Shown here: piece by piece, positions 47,714 through 59,139 of the stretch | Layout: each line of letters opens with the position of its first letter | Numbering within the stretch: the first letter of the stretch is position 1 | Assembly: GCA_026027325.1 (NCBI GenBank) | Contig: JAMSLZ010000001.1 | Location: 4,526,001-4,590,000, forward strand | Source: Actinomucor elegans | Taxonomy: Eukaryota; Mucoromycota; Mucoromycetes; Mucorales; Mucoraceae | Direction of reading: 5' to 3' | Length of the DNA: 64,000 nt | Program-made: the position numbers and the translations under genes | The notes under the pieces: generated by a model | What the model saw: the letters and a program-made list of their open reading frames with translations, nothing else | Told to the model about the DNA's origin: nothing | Database searches by the model: none

Positions 47714-48384
47714 TTTGATTAATGAACCGTTTATCAAGAATAAAATCACTGTTTCTGCAATACAGTAATTAATAATATAGCTCAAGATAAATAAAGCAAA
47801 ATAAAATAAGCGTGGGTGAGCTACCAGTTTAAGCGCGGCACAACTACCAGACATTCAACAACAAGCCATTACTGCGCTTTTATGTAGGTAGCATTTTCGG
47901 GCCTATGACATATTTAGTTGTTGATAGTGATTCATCCAGCGTCCAATTCTTTTAATTAAATAAAAGAATCTAAATGTTGCAATATTTCAGCGTATGTCTA
48001 CTATCTTCCGGCTATCTAAGCGGCTATTCTACAGTTAATACTATACGAAATGAGACTTTGGTCATCCACACGGATGAGAAACCTATATTTCTAAGCTCTG
48101 ACTGATCTCTTATTAAGCACAAGACACGCGTCTAATTGGCTCAATATGTAGTGTAAATGAGGCTGCATTATGTATCAATGTGAGTTTCAAATTTTATTAA
48201 CAAAAAAGTAAGACAAACGTAAGTTATACGAAATGCCCATTTTTTTTATGAGGAAAGTGTTTCATTTCATATACAAGCTATTCGTGCGCGGATAATGCTC
48301 ACAAAGAAAATAAGATGGAATGATCATGTAGAAATACAGAAAAAGTTATGAAAATGAGATTTTTGAAAAAGATGAACAAGGGAT

Positions 48385-50025
48385 TTAGGCATCATAGGTA
48401 GAGGCGGAAACGTTACCACCCTTACCGGTCCAGTTGGTGTGAACATGCTTACCAGGAGCATCCAAAAGCTCATAGGTGTGAGCGCCAAAGTAATCACGTT
48501 GGGCTTGGAGGAGGTTGGCGGGAAGAATCTCGTGACGGAGACCATCGTAGAAGTTCAAGGCGGTAGAGAGAGCAGGAGTAGGGATACCCATTTGAACAGC
48601 TTGAGCGATAACGGCTCTCCAAGAGCCTTGAGCATCAGCAGTAGCCTTTGTGAAGAAAGGATCGAAGAGCAAGTTTTCGAGCTCGGGGTTGTTGGTATAA
48701 GCATCCTTAATCTTACCCAAGAAGACAGAACGGATGATACAACCGCCACGCCACATCAAGGCAATACCAGCAAAGTTTAAGTTCCAGTTGTAATCCTTAC
48801 CAGCTTGACGCATCAACATGAAACCTTGAGCGTAAGAAACAATCTTGGAAGCATAAAGAGCTTGACCGAGTTGGGCGATGAACTTGGCCTTTTCACCTTC
48901 GAATTTGTGAGAAGGACCCTTCAAGATCTTGGAAGCACGAACACGCTCACCCTTCAAAGAAGAGAGACAACGAGAGTAGACGGCTTCACCGATCAAAGTG
49001 ACAGGAATACCACGATCAAGAGAGTCGATACCAGTCCACTTACCAGTACCCTTTTGACCAGCAGTATCGAGGATCTTTTCAACAAGAGGAGAACCATCGG
49101 TATCCTTGAACTTGAGGATATCACGAGTGATTTCGATCAAGAAGGAATCCAATTCACCCTTGTTCCACTCTTCAAAAGTGGCAGCCATCTCTTCATGAGA
49201 CATACCAAGACCTTCCTTCATGATTTGGTAAACTTCACAAATCAATTGCATATCTCCGTATTCTATAGTGAATCAAGTTAGCCTCCGGCACATTATTATG
49301 TGAAACGCGTGAAACCTACCGATACCGTTGTGAACCATCTTGACATAATGGCCAGCACCAGATTCACCAACCCATTCACAACAAGGAGCACCATCGGGAG
49401 CCTTGGCAGAGATATCTTGGAAGATGTTCTTGATATGAGGCCAGGCCTTGGGGTTACCACCAGGCATCAAAGAAGGACCATAACGAGCACCTTCTTCACC
49501 ACCAGAGACACCAGAACCGACGAAAAGGATACCCTTCTCCTCTAATTCCTTAGCGCGACGGATAGAGTCAGGGAAGTGAGAGTTACCACCATCAATGATG
49601 ATATCGCCTTCTTCGAGATGAGGCAACAATTGATCGATGAAAGCATCGACAGCGGCACCAGCCTTAACAAGCAACATGACCTTTCTGGGACGCTTCAACT
49701 TGGCACAGAGCTCCTCAACAGAGTGAGCACCGACAATGTTGGTACCCTTGGCTTCGTTGGCCAAAAAGTCATCAACCTTGGAAGTAGTACGGTTATAGGC
49801 ACAGACAGTATAACCGTGATCGTTCATGTTAAGAATGAGATTTTGACCCTATCAGATTGACATGAGTATTGATAAGACTAGCATTAAAAAAAAAACTCAC
49901 CATGACAGCCAAACCAATGAGACCAATATCAGCACTATCAGACAAAAAAAAAAAAAAAAAAAAAAGACGCGTTAAATTCCAACTGTTTAATCCTGGCATT
50001 GTCAAACTTACACAGCTTCAACCAT
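48385..50025 (-). CDS. GND1: 6-phosphogluconate dehydrogenase, decarboxylating
   Basis: Four exons (50025-50012, 49934-49901, 49848-49320, 49262-48385) give 484 residues. The first coding exon is only 14 nt. The Rossmann start ADIGLIGLAVMGQNLILNMN spans exons 2-3, and exon 3 carries GDIIIDGGNSHFPDSIRR, the signature region GVSGGEEGARYGPSLMPGG and the catalytic Lys segment (GHYVKMVHNGIEYGDMQ across the junction). The C-terminal helical domain includes WRGGCIIRSVFL and GLRHEILPANLLQAQRDYFG. The enzyme makes ribulose-5-phosphate and NADPH in the oxidative pentose phosphate pathway. Strong codon bias indicates high expression. A TATA-like element lies on the minus strand near 50100. Confidence 0.96.
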
Positions 50026-51051
50026 TTTATATATTATTTCTTCTTACGAAATGTAAAGAGGAAAAGAAGAAGAGAAAAAAAAAAGGTAAAAGATAGATTA
50101 TATAGTCTTGGATGATGTAAGCAGATGGGCAGGTTACATAGCCTAGCTTTAGGACTGCTTTAGTTCAAAACATGTTTCCCCGCTAACCGCGCTTTCTTTT
50201 TATCAATTAGATCTGATTCTTATCGTTATCAAAAAAAAGGCCTTTCGACACATTGATATGAAACAAAAAAAACAGAGGCTCTGACCAACGTGTACTTTAA
50301 TGCATTTTTCATTATATCATTCATTTTTTTCATCAGAAATACACTCTACTTTTACTTTTTTTTCCAAAAATATTCAATTTACCCATTGTCCGACACTTAA
50401 ACTCTAAATGAAAGATTGGGGGAAAACTGATTAACAATTCACCACCCTCTCGATGATTATGTAAGGCTATTCTAACACAAAAGGTGCTACACAAGTGTTC
50501 GGAACACTGTCTTGTCTCAGAAACAAATACTACGCAATATGCATCTACTCACTTGATATAACCTTGTATAGAATGATGGTAGTATGTCTTTTATTAGATA
50601 GGAATAACGCAAAAACATTGAGGCTTTTGCGCACTATAGATGCTACAATTTCCTAATTGATTGTCGCGTCATAGATGATATCTATATAGACCCAGGAAAT
50701 CTGGCTGTTGATTCTGACTTCCGCGGATAGGGTAATAAAGCACACGTTCGTTGTATCTCACACGTTGTTTAACTTGGTTATTGTTTGTTATTCCACTTTA
50801 CAGCACAAGGCCATCCAAGTTGATCAATCTTTGTTTCAAGATGTACGTCTTGCCGTCAAAGTGATGCTCTTGATAAACAAATAGATTAAATTGTCGGCCA
50901 ATGAATCAGAAACTCTCTTTGGTATATTATAATAATATCAAAATATATCAGTGATCTAATAAGTCATACAGAACGCTTGCTTACCGAAGGCATACTTTAG
51001 CAAGTAGCGTCTATAAATTTATGTAGATAGATATAGATATATAGCCTACTT

Positions 51052-51345
51052 ATGTCTTCATATTGTCATGCACTGGCAAAATCAGCAGCAGCTAAACTAC
51101 CTATTTTAGATCGGGTGACCACCCTAACGCGGAAAATTATGGTAAGTTGGTTCCCGCTTGATTACATAACAATTTTCTCTGTTGATTAGATAGAAAGAGG
51201 GATAGACAAATGCATTAGGTAAGCTAAAATCATATTCCTCGGACAAGGTACGCTTAGACTCCGATCCTGCAATTTATTAATTGGTAGTGCAATATGGCGA
51301 ACCATACTAGTTACGCATAATATAGTCGTACACAGTAAAATATAG
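51052..51345 (+). CDS. Possible small three-exon gene, 58 residues
   Basis: Exons 51052-51141, 51190-51218 and 51288-51345 join in frame through a good GTAAGT...TTAG intron of 48 nt and a GTAAGC...GTAG intron of 69 nt. The product begins MSSYCHALAKSAAAKLPILD, a basic amphipathic start that could be a mitochondrial presequence, and ends in WRTILVTHNIVVHSKI. A CTATAAATTT element lies 40 bases upstream. Read without the second intron it stops at 40 residues. No family is recognised; a chance arrangement is possible. Confidence 0.3.
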
Positions 51346-51946
51346 AAAAAATGGCCAACTAATTCCCTAGTGGAAATTATAAACCAGCAATCTTGTACAG
51401 ATTAATGAGCACAATAGAGTAAATCTGAAGTTTTGCTAGATATGCTGATTCTCAACTTGGAATACTAATCAGATGTGACGCCTGAGTGCATAGAGTGCGT
51501 CGCTACTACTAACTCCGTTATGTTTTGCCTTTCTTTTTATTGGCCAATGGTGTTTCTAGCATTCAAAATTTCAAAAATATATATATATATATATTAATTT
51601 TAACCCCGTATTTGAATATTAGAAAAATGCAGATATCCAAAAAGTGTATTAACAAAGTACGTATAGAACTTAGTTGCATTTCTAAGTGTATAAATTATCT
51701 TATTTGATTTACTTAAATTATTAGAGTTTTCTTTCGTAAAAGTTGGTTTTCCCATTTTTTTGCACGTAATTGTAATTCGTGTGTTTTTTTTATGTCAACA
51801 ATACGCGAAAATACATAGATATGCACATATATACAAAAAAAAAAAAAAGAAAAAAAATCAAGTTAAACTATAATATATTAAAGGCTTTGCAAAAAATTGA
51901 CTTAAGGAAATATCTTTTTTTTTTTTTTTTTTTTTTTTTCTAAATC

Positions 51947-52345
51947 GATATCTCCACCGATCTTGATTCAGCGTCGCATCAGGTAGATATTCCTTGTTCA
52001 AAATGAATTACTCTATATGCTTGAACTTTCATTCGACAAAAATATTCCAAATGTATTACATTGTAGCTAATTAATAGTAGGTCATGCCTGCATATAATAG
52101 TTTAGATTTATGGATTAGCAGATCCTCCAGCTAAATTTCGATCCAATGTCAGCTCCATCAATATTCCTTCTTTAAAGTTAGCTACTGCATCTACTAGGAC
52201 TATTTTTTCTGGAATACAACTAATATTTTCTATTTTAGTGAACGGTAGTAAATTACATACATATTATATAGATTAAAGGTATATATCTATAAATCTCTCA
52301 GCCGATCTCGGTCAAAAGCCCCTTCTGTCAAGTAGTCCTTGTTCC
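51947..52345 (+). repeat. Dispersed ~170-bp repeat, three tandem units
   Basis: Plus-oriented cores near 51947 (ACCGATCTTGATTCAGCGTC), 52120 (degraded: TTTCGATCCAATGTCAGCTC) and 52290 (AATCTCTCAGCCGATCTCGG), spaced about 170 bp. The second block follows each (CCTTGTTCAAAATGAATT, CCTTCTTTAAAGTTAGC, CCTTGTTCCAAATAAACTG). A T-tract of about 29 precedes the first unit. Confidence 0.75.
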
Positions 52346-52601
52346 AAATAAACTGTTGTACCTAGTAAAACATGTATTTGGCTCAGCCATTTTGAATTTG
52401 TACAGACAACATCAGAACATTATGTATATGGTATGTCAAAAAAAAAAATCAATAGTAGTATATAAAAAGTACAGATTTATTAGCTAATAAGGATAGTGAT
52501 TAAAAAAAAAAGGTTTACATATACTAATAGGACGACATATTTATTACTATTATTACTATTGATTATTATTAAGATTATACGATATGGATGATACATTTGA
52601 A

Positions 52602-53903
52602 CTAATTCTTGGAAGCAGTATTCACTTGGCTAGGAGGAAGTGGCACAAATACAGTTTTGGGGCCTGTTGCATTTCGACTCATTGATTGCAATGTCTCCAA
52701 ATAACGAATTTGAATAGCAGCTGGTGTGTTCAAGATATCAGCAGCATCACGCATCAACTTGGCAGCTTCGACTTCAGCCTTGGATGTAATCACACGAGAT
52801 TCACCCAATCGTTTAGCTTGGGCTGCTGATGAGAGGGATTCCTGCAAGTGCTGAGAAAGCGTGATATCTTTGACAAGTGTAGACTCGATCTAAAAAAAAA
52901 AAAAGTTGAATGGCTTTTGGTTTAGTATTGCCTTTAGTTGATAGGGTTAAATGTCTTTACCTTGACACCCCAACTTTTTGCAATGGGACCAATGATTTCG
53001 TGTAATTCTTCAGAAATAGCCTCTCTATTTTCGATGAGATCCTGTACAGAGTGTCCACCACATACATCACGAAGAGAAGTGCTTGCTCTACAGATAGATG
53101 AACGATTAATTTGACTTGTTATCTATCATCATTGATCAATGTTACCTTTCAATCAATGCGTAGTTGACGTCTGAAACACCATATACGGCCTGGTATGGAT
53201 CTATTACGTGCCAATAGATCACAGATTCCAGGTTAACGCTTACATTGTCCTGTAGTTACAAAGTCATTTAGTATTGTAGATCTTTTTTTTTTTTCGTATA
53301 AATTGTATATGAATGTACTTTTGTGATAACGTCTTGTTTAGGAATTTCGGTTACTTGAATCGTGATATCAATCTTTTTCAACTCTTCAGTGATGGGATTG
53401 ACTTTGACAAGACCTGGATCAACACACTTGTAGAATTTACCAAACTTCTCGATAAGTCCAACGTTTCCTGATTATATATATGAGTATACATGAATCTAGG
53501 ATGTATAAATACCTATAAAGTACCTTGTTTTATTTTCTTGTAAGGGTTGGGACAGCAAGGAATACAAGGAAACTAGTGTATGAAAAAAGATGAGTTGGTT
53601 TATCTTTTATTAAAAGCAGCTATGCGTACCGATCCTGCAAATCCAATCGTGTTTCCGATACAGGTCATCATGGTCTCGTAGAATCCCTATAGATCAGAAA
53701 GAATAATTAGTTAATAACAAACAAAGGTTTGTTTCACAGTACTTACATGGGGAATATCTTTGCTAACATCTAATTCTCTGGCATAAGAAGCTTGAACGCC
53801 GCGAACAGCGATGCCAACTGCAATATCATCTGGTTATCAAGTCTTAGTCGATGTTTAACGCAAAAGATAAAGATATATTGTTACCTGACTTTGGATAGCT
53901 CAT
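52602..53903 (-). CDS. Stomatin-family (SPFH/band 7) protein A
   Basis: About eight exons (first 53903-53885, last 52889-52602) give roughly 287 residues. A short N-terminus (SVGIAVRGVQASYARELD) precedes a Cys-rich segment (FPCIPCCPNPYKKIKQG) that could be palmitoylated and is the only membrane-association feature visible; there is no long hydrophobic hairpin as in animal stomatin. The SPFH core follows (NVGLIEKFGKFYKCVDPGL, IDITIQVTEIPKQDVITKDN, VIYWHVIDPYQAVYGV), then the Ala/Glu-rich coiled coil (SLSSAAQAKRLGESRVITSK, AAKLMRDAADILNTPAAIQI). Such proteins form membrane-bound oligomeric rings that organise lipid microdomains and channels. It is head to head with a paralogue at 54293. Confidence 0.88.
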
Positions 53904-54083
53904 GTTCTTTATAGATTTAAAAAAAAAAAAGGATGGATATTCAAAAGAAAGACAAAGACAAGTTTTTCTTTTTCAATTTATGTTTAAACAAGAAAGAAAA
54001 AGAGAAGCGCAAGTAAAGGTGGGACCTTAAAAATGAGGAATTCTCCCACTTGGGTCAATGCAATCGCGCTGTGAATGTTTCAT

Positions 54084-54216
54084 GTGATGCAACTGCTTAG
54101 CAGATCCGGTGCAACGGCTTAGCAGAGAGCTAAGAGCCCAGTCGCTAGCTAAGCACGGTTACACTTGTCTTGTGTCGCTTAAAATCAGAATTATGCGCAA
54201 GGGCAAGCGCTAAGTA
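54084..54216. promoter_or_regulatory. GCTTAG/CTAAGC cluster in the shared stomatin promoter
   Basis: In the 389 bases between the two divergent stomatin genes, a segment of about 130 bases holds a tandem repeat (GCAACTGCTTAGCAGA and GCAACGGCTTAGCAGA, offset 22-23 bp) plus GAGCTAAGAGC, GCTAGCTAAGCAC and GCGCTAAGTAG. That is five copies of one motif in both directions. A shared regulatory role is inferred. Confidence 0.5.
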
Positions 54217-54292
54217 GTTTTTCACACCATTATTTATTAAAACTCTAGTTTTTTTTTTGTTTTATCTCTTTTTCTTCTTATACCTCTACAAG

Positions 54293-55580
54293 ATGAGTTC
54301 TCAAGACGATATTATCCCTTTAACAAATAAAGCCTATAGCCAAACAACTTCGGTTCCTTCCACTAGTCAACAATCGTCTGCGGTTAAGCAAAAGAAGGGC
54401 GAGTTTGCCACTAGTGGTGTACAACCAAGCTTTGCTTTAGAACTTGATATCAGTACCATTGAACATGTAAAGTATATACATATAGAAGTCATATAACATC
54501 ATTCTAATCCTTGTTGTGTATAGGGGTGGTATGGTAACATGATGAATGGTCTTGGTTCTATTATTGGTGGTTTAGGATCTGTAAAGTCTTTAATAATAGT
54601 CATTCATATACTATACTTATATACTGCATTTGATAGATTCCATGCTGCGTTATCTGTCCAAACCCTTATAAGCCCGTCAAACAAGGCCATGTGGGCCTCA
54701 TTTCTCGCTTTGGCAAGTTTTACAAATGTGTTGATCCAGGTCTTGTCAAGGTATGTCGCCATGAAAGAGATTTAACGTGCTTTTGATCTAACACAATGGT
54801 TATGAATGTAGATCAACCCAGTTACTGAATCGATCCGACGTATAGATATCAAGATTCAAGTAGTCGATATCCCATCTCAATATGTCATGACCAAAGATAA
54901 CATTACTATCCGTATTGATAGTGTCCTGTATTGGCATATCATTGACCCATATCAAGCAGAATTTGGTGTGCGCGATGTTAGAAAGGCTTTGGTTGAAAGG
55001 TTTGCTTTTTGATCTGATTAAAAATCTACACAATGTACTGATAAGAATGCCATTAGAACTCAAACCACACTTCGCCATATTCTGGGCGGTAAAGTGTTGC
55101 AAGAATGTGTAGAGAACCGTGAATCTATTGCGCAAGAAGTCGAAGAGATCACTGGTCGTGTAGCAGCTGATTGGGGTGTCAAGGTATAACGCATACAATT
55201 GCTCTTATACTGGAAAACAACTCACCATTGTTGTATAGATTGAATCCATTCTGATTAAAGACTTTAACTTTTCCAAAGAACTTCAAGAGTCACTTTCGGC
55301 AGCAGCACAAGCTAAACGTACTGGTGAATCCAAAGTTATTTCGGCAAAGGCTGAAGTCGATTCAGCCAAACTGATGAGAGAAGCTGCTGATATTTTGAGT
55401 ACACCTTCCGCTATGCAAATCAGATACCTGGATACGTTGAATAGCATTTCAAAGGCTCCACAGACGCGAGTCGTCTTTTTACCACCCAATGAAAATGATC
55501 ATGCCACGTTGGATAGTGATGGCAAGTCATCTTCATTTGGACCACTTCAAGCACAAAACTATCTTAATTTGTCTCAGTAG
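54293..55580 (+). CDS. Stomatin-family (SPFH/band 7) protein B
   Basis: Six exons (54293-54466, 54524-54580, 54637-54750, 54812-54999, 55057-55183, 55239-55580) give 333 residues. The N-terminal 60 residues are polar and disordered (NKAYSQTTSVPSTSQQSS), longer than in paralogue A. Then come a Gly-rich segment (NMMNGLGSIIGGLGS), the Cys-rich anchor IPCCVICPNPYKPVKQG, the SPFH core (HVGLISRFGKFYKCVDPGL, IQVVDIPSQYVMTKDN) and the coiled-coil tail (SLSAAAQAKRTGESKVISAK, LMREAADILSTPSAMQIRY). The Cys-rich motif, SPFH core and tail align closely with A, so the pair arose by an inverted duplication. The exon 4 donor (GTTTGC) is weak but required by frame. Confidence 0.88.
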
Positions 55581-55731
55581 CGAATATGTACCAAGTTTTT
55601 TCAATAATAATAATATCGATAATAGCCTAATAGTATAATAAATAAATACATATGTAATAACGAGCTCTGCACTGCACATACTTGTTCGTCGCGCGTTTAT
55701 CTACTACATGGCTTTAATACAGATGCAACAT

Positions 55732-55774
<43 letters not shown>

Positions 55775-57825
55775 ATATGCATGGCAAGCGTAATTTTGTT
55801 TTAGCTGGAACATAAAAGATTTAAAGTGGAAGCAAGACAAGTTCAATTGTCAAAATATGCGCTTTGGCAAAAGTACTGGTGGATGCAGCGGCTTATTTCG
55901 AATAATTGCTTTGATTTGAGAGCACATTTGACAGAGATAGAGATAGAGAACTATAAATGGTTATGTTTTACTGCCATCGACTAAAGTATAAAATACTTGT
56001 AAATAACAACGTTTTATTTGAAATATGTAAAGTATGTCAGATACGATATTAAATCGCGATCCATCGATATATGTCTGAATGCTAATAATAGCCAGATTGT
56101 AGGAGGAAAATCACAAGAGCATCTCTGTAAGCCTAATTTTCGAAAAAAAAAATTGTGGGGCATGCAGAAAGCACTTTCAAAGTATAACTGACAAGTAAAT
56201 TTGGTAGAGTATATTTGCGCACAAGCAAAAGTATTTACGTTGTATTTTTACCTTGATAAGCACGCAAGTTATGGACGCATTTAAAAAAGCAATTTTTTAT
56301 AGCAATTTCATCAAGTCCAGATTTGCTCTGTTTGGGCAGCGGACGATCAGCACAAAAGAATTTTTTTTTCTAACTCGAAAGATAATCATGTGTAGCATAT
56401 CCTCCAATTGAATCTCTACACAGTTGGCTGCAGGGCTTTGCGTCCTGTGTAATCTGAAGATAAGTACCTGAATAGTTGGATATTGCGATTTTGTGTAGTT
56501 TTGTATCAGAAACCCGCCGAGTGATCTTATGAATTCAGTATGCTTTATCTTTAAGACTCTATCTCCTAGATGGCACTACTTTTTTGGCACATACATTTTC
56601 TTCGTCGATATGTGCTGTTAATGACATTACTCCTCTTGACTCAGACTTAGACTAGTTCAAGATCCGAATGGGCATTACAGACCATTTATTTTACTGTAGT
56701 TAAAGTCTCTCTAAAATGCTGTTTTACTCTTGCTTAAAATGTACTCGCGACTTTTGCCACTATAAGCTTATATCTATATTTAGACAAAACACTATGTATG
56801 ATAACATGGAAGCTTCTGAAATTTCTTTGGCTATTAAGGCCTGTACCCTCTGTTTCGTTATCGGTAGCAGAAGCTTTGTTCGATACCTAACAATTTGCGA
56901 CTTCATCATTGTATAGAATATTACATATTGGTTCTAAAACTAGCCAGTAGATGCAAATTGAAATCATTAACAGAATATACATCACCACCTACGCCGTGTT
57001 TATAAAATGCAACTTTTTTTTTGTTACTTAATTCTGTCAACAGCAAATATTTCTTTCAAACTTACGCTTTGGGTTACGATTACCATGGTTACGGTAACTG
57101 GTGTATGTAGTATAATTCTTTAGATCATGCATTCAGTCAGTATATATGAGGCTGAGCTTGAGAAACTACATAATATTCATTAAACTATACAACATAGGAT
57201 CCTTTATAGAAATACCTGTAGAGGACCATGTATGAATCATATGTAACCTAGAATTGGAAGAGCTACGCGTACTAGTATGATGTTGATACATGCGTATTCC
57301 GAAATGTCTGATCCCGATGAACTATCAGCAGATTTTCTGTGTATGTGTACGTCAGATGCAGTTATCCAGTAACACGAAATCCAATAATTTTTTTGCTTAG
57401 CACCCTCGATGTAATTAGATCCGATAAAGGAGGTGCAGACGATGATTTGGTGTCACTACGTGTATTTATCAATGGCATACCATCATGGTGTAGTAACTGC
57501 TTTAGTTAAGTCGCGCAGATAAAAAAAATCAGCACAAGTTCAAATCAGTTCGAAACTTTAGGTGGTACTTTGTACATATACTAAACACCCTAATGTCAAA
57601 AAAAAGGCGCTCAGAAGCACAATGAGAACAGAAAGTTTAATTTGCCTCAACCATGCCCTGATTCTATGGTATAATAAGAATTCACACTTTTTAATAACAA
57701 GATAATTAAACTATACTCTACTACAAAAACACCTTCCAAGAGTAATCCTGTTCAGCATTAAAACTGTCCTTTTTGTTTGGTTTCTATCTTTTTTTTTTTT
57801 TTTTTTTTTTTTACACGCTAATTTA
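55581..57825. other. 2.2-kb gene-poor region
   Basis: Contains a 39-base A-tract (55734-55772), a degraded repeat core in minus orientation at about 56038-56066 (CAGATACGATATTAAATCGC), and a T-tract just before the next gene's 3' end (57788-57812). The open frame at 56716-56916 lacks coding character. Confidence 0.5.
55734..55772. repeat. A(39) mononucleotide tract
   Basis: Thirty-nine consecutive A residues, immediately after CAGATGCAACATGC, which resembles the edge of the dispersed repeat core in minus orientation. Length may be uncertain because of sequencing through a homopolymer. Confidence 0.85.
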
Positions 57826-59139
57826 TTAATACCTTCTTTGATACTGATGATATGATTGTGGCTGTTGATAATATGATGACTGATGATAGGACTGTTGCTG
57901 CATCATTGGACTATGAAATTCAGATAATGTCAGTACATGTCAAAACTGAAATGCTTTTTTTTCTTACCCTGATTGGTTATTATTATGGAATCCACCTGGT
58001 GCAACTCGAGCAGAAGCACCTACAGTTCTTGAAGAGTATCTAGGCACAATGGGGATTGTAGGCTTGTCCTGTAATTTAGCGCGCAAAATGCGACCTAGTA
58101 AACAATCAAATATACATCAGCGCTACTTCTTCCATTATTACAAAGCTCGGAAATGTACCATCTGCAAAGTTATTATCTAGTTTTGCTACACATTCTTCTG
58201 CAGAGTCAGGGTACATGAATTCTATTTCTGCTTCGTTCAATGGTCTTCCCATAGGATCTAGTAACATATCACAACTCAAAACAGGCCCAAATACACTACA
58301 CGTTTCCTATGTTATCAACAGTAAGAGATCGAGCAACACTTGACGTTTTAAAGGTAGTTTACCCCGACATCTTGTGCAGAAACTCGAGGATCCAAGTTAC
58401 ATAGCAGAACAATATTCTTTTGATTTACTGATGGAGGATTTGGCTGACTGTTTGACGGCTGCTGTTGATAAGATTGCTGATAATCATTATCGTTATATGA
58501 AGATTGGTGTTGCTGTTGCTGTTGTTGAGGCTGTTGGCGTTTCTGTGGCTTTTGCTGCTGTTGTGGATTTGGTTTACCAATGTTTCTATTAATGATAAGC
58601 GACTCTGCCGAAACCTTTTTCGGTTTGTTGGTAATAGATTTTGTAATGATGAGTTGCGAAGGGTCAATTTTGGTCTTTGATTTTAAATTCGAAAGGGGTA
58701 AAGCCGATGTTTTCGATACTAATGTCGAACTTTTTGATAAACCAGTTGGGCCTCGCTATATTTATATAAGATTAGACTTTACATTCGAGATTCCTTGTAT
58801 TTGAAAGCCTACCACGCCTCTTTTTGTATTAAGACTATTGTTATGTGGTTTATGAATGCCACCTTTACTACTACTCAACCGAGTATTGATACCTCCACTG
58901 ATACGTGCGTTAATAGCAATAGAAGAATCATTACGGCCCCGAATCACATTCCTATCGCTTTTTGAAGAAGGCAACCGGTCCTTTCTTATTTTGTTGGTGT
59001 TTACGTTAGATGATCTCGGTTGCGATCTAGCAGCAGGCACAGTAGCTCCACCTCGCTTATGCGTTGCATTATTAGACTTTCTTTTCATTCTGATGGTATC
59101 ATCAAGTGCTCTATCCAAATCTGCTAATCCGTTACCCAT
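57826..59139 (-). CDS. ALY/REF/Yra1-type RNA export adaptor
   Basis: Five exons; the first three are 59139-58813, 58755-58363 and 58306 to about 58160, and the last ends at TAA 57826. About 359 residues. The N-terminus GLADLDRALDDTIRMKRK matches the UAP56/Sub2-binding motif of ALY proteins (LDxxLDDII). A basic Arg/Ser/Gly region and a Gln-rich stretch follow, then one RRM (KNIVLLCNLDPRVSAQDVG, IEFMYPDSAEECVAKLDNNF, GRILRAKL). The C-terminus is Gln/Tyr-rich (MMQQQSYHQSSYYQQPQ). ALY adaptors couple Sub2 and TREX to the Mex67 export receptor. The RRM is divergent and the linkers longer than usual, so an ALY-like paralogue is also possible. Exon 1 end is ambiguous; GTAGGC at 58812 gives a normal 57-nt intron. 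Confidence 0.75.

Larger units (their letters stand above)
44376..48384. other. 4-kb gene-poor AT-rich region
   Basis: The longest gap in the window. It contains a weak repeat copy (45209-45240), coding-like remnants (44959-45120, 46419-46577) and a possible small gene on the minus strand (47533-47713), each listed. Otherwise AT-rich sequence with no assignable feature. The last 170 bases are probably the 3' UTR of 6-phosphogluconate dehydrogenase. Confidence 0.5.
50026..52601. other. 2.6-kb intergenic region with repeat cluster
   Basis: Contains the 6PGDH promoter, a possible small gene at 51052-51345, a T-tract of about 29 (51912-51939) and three repeat units (51947-52345). A single CCGCGG occurs at 50722. 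Nothing else is recognised. Confidence 0.5.

Noticed and set aside
58762..58812. 27-nt intron in the ALY-like gene (donor GTAAAG)
   Set aside because: Too short for splicing in this genome; a GTAGGC donor 30 bases earlier gives a normal 57-nt intron in the same phase.
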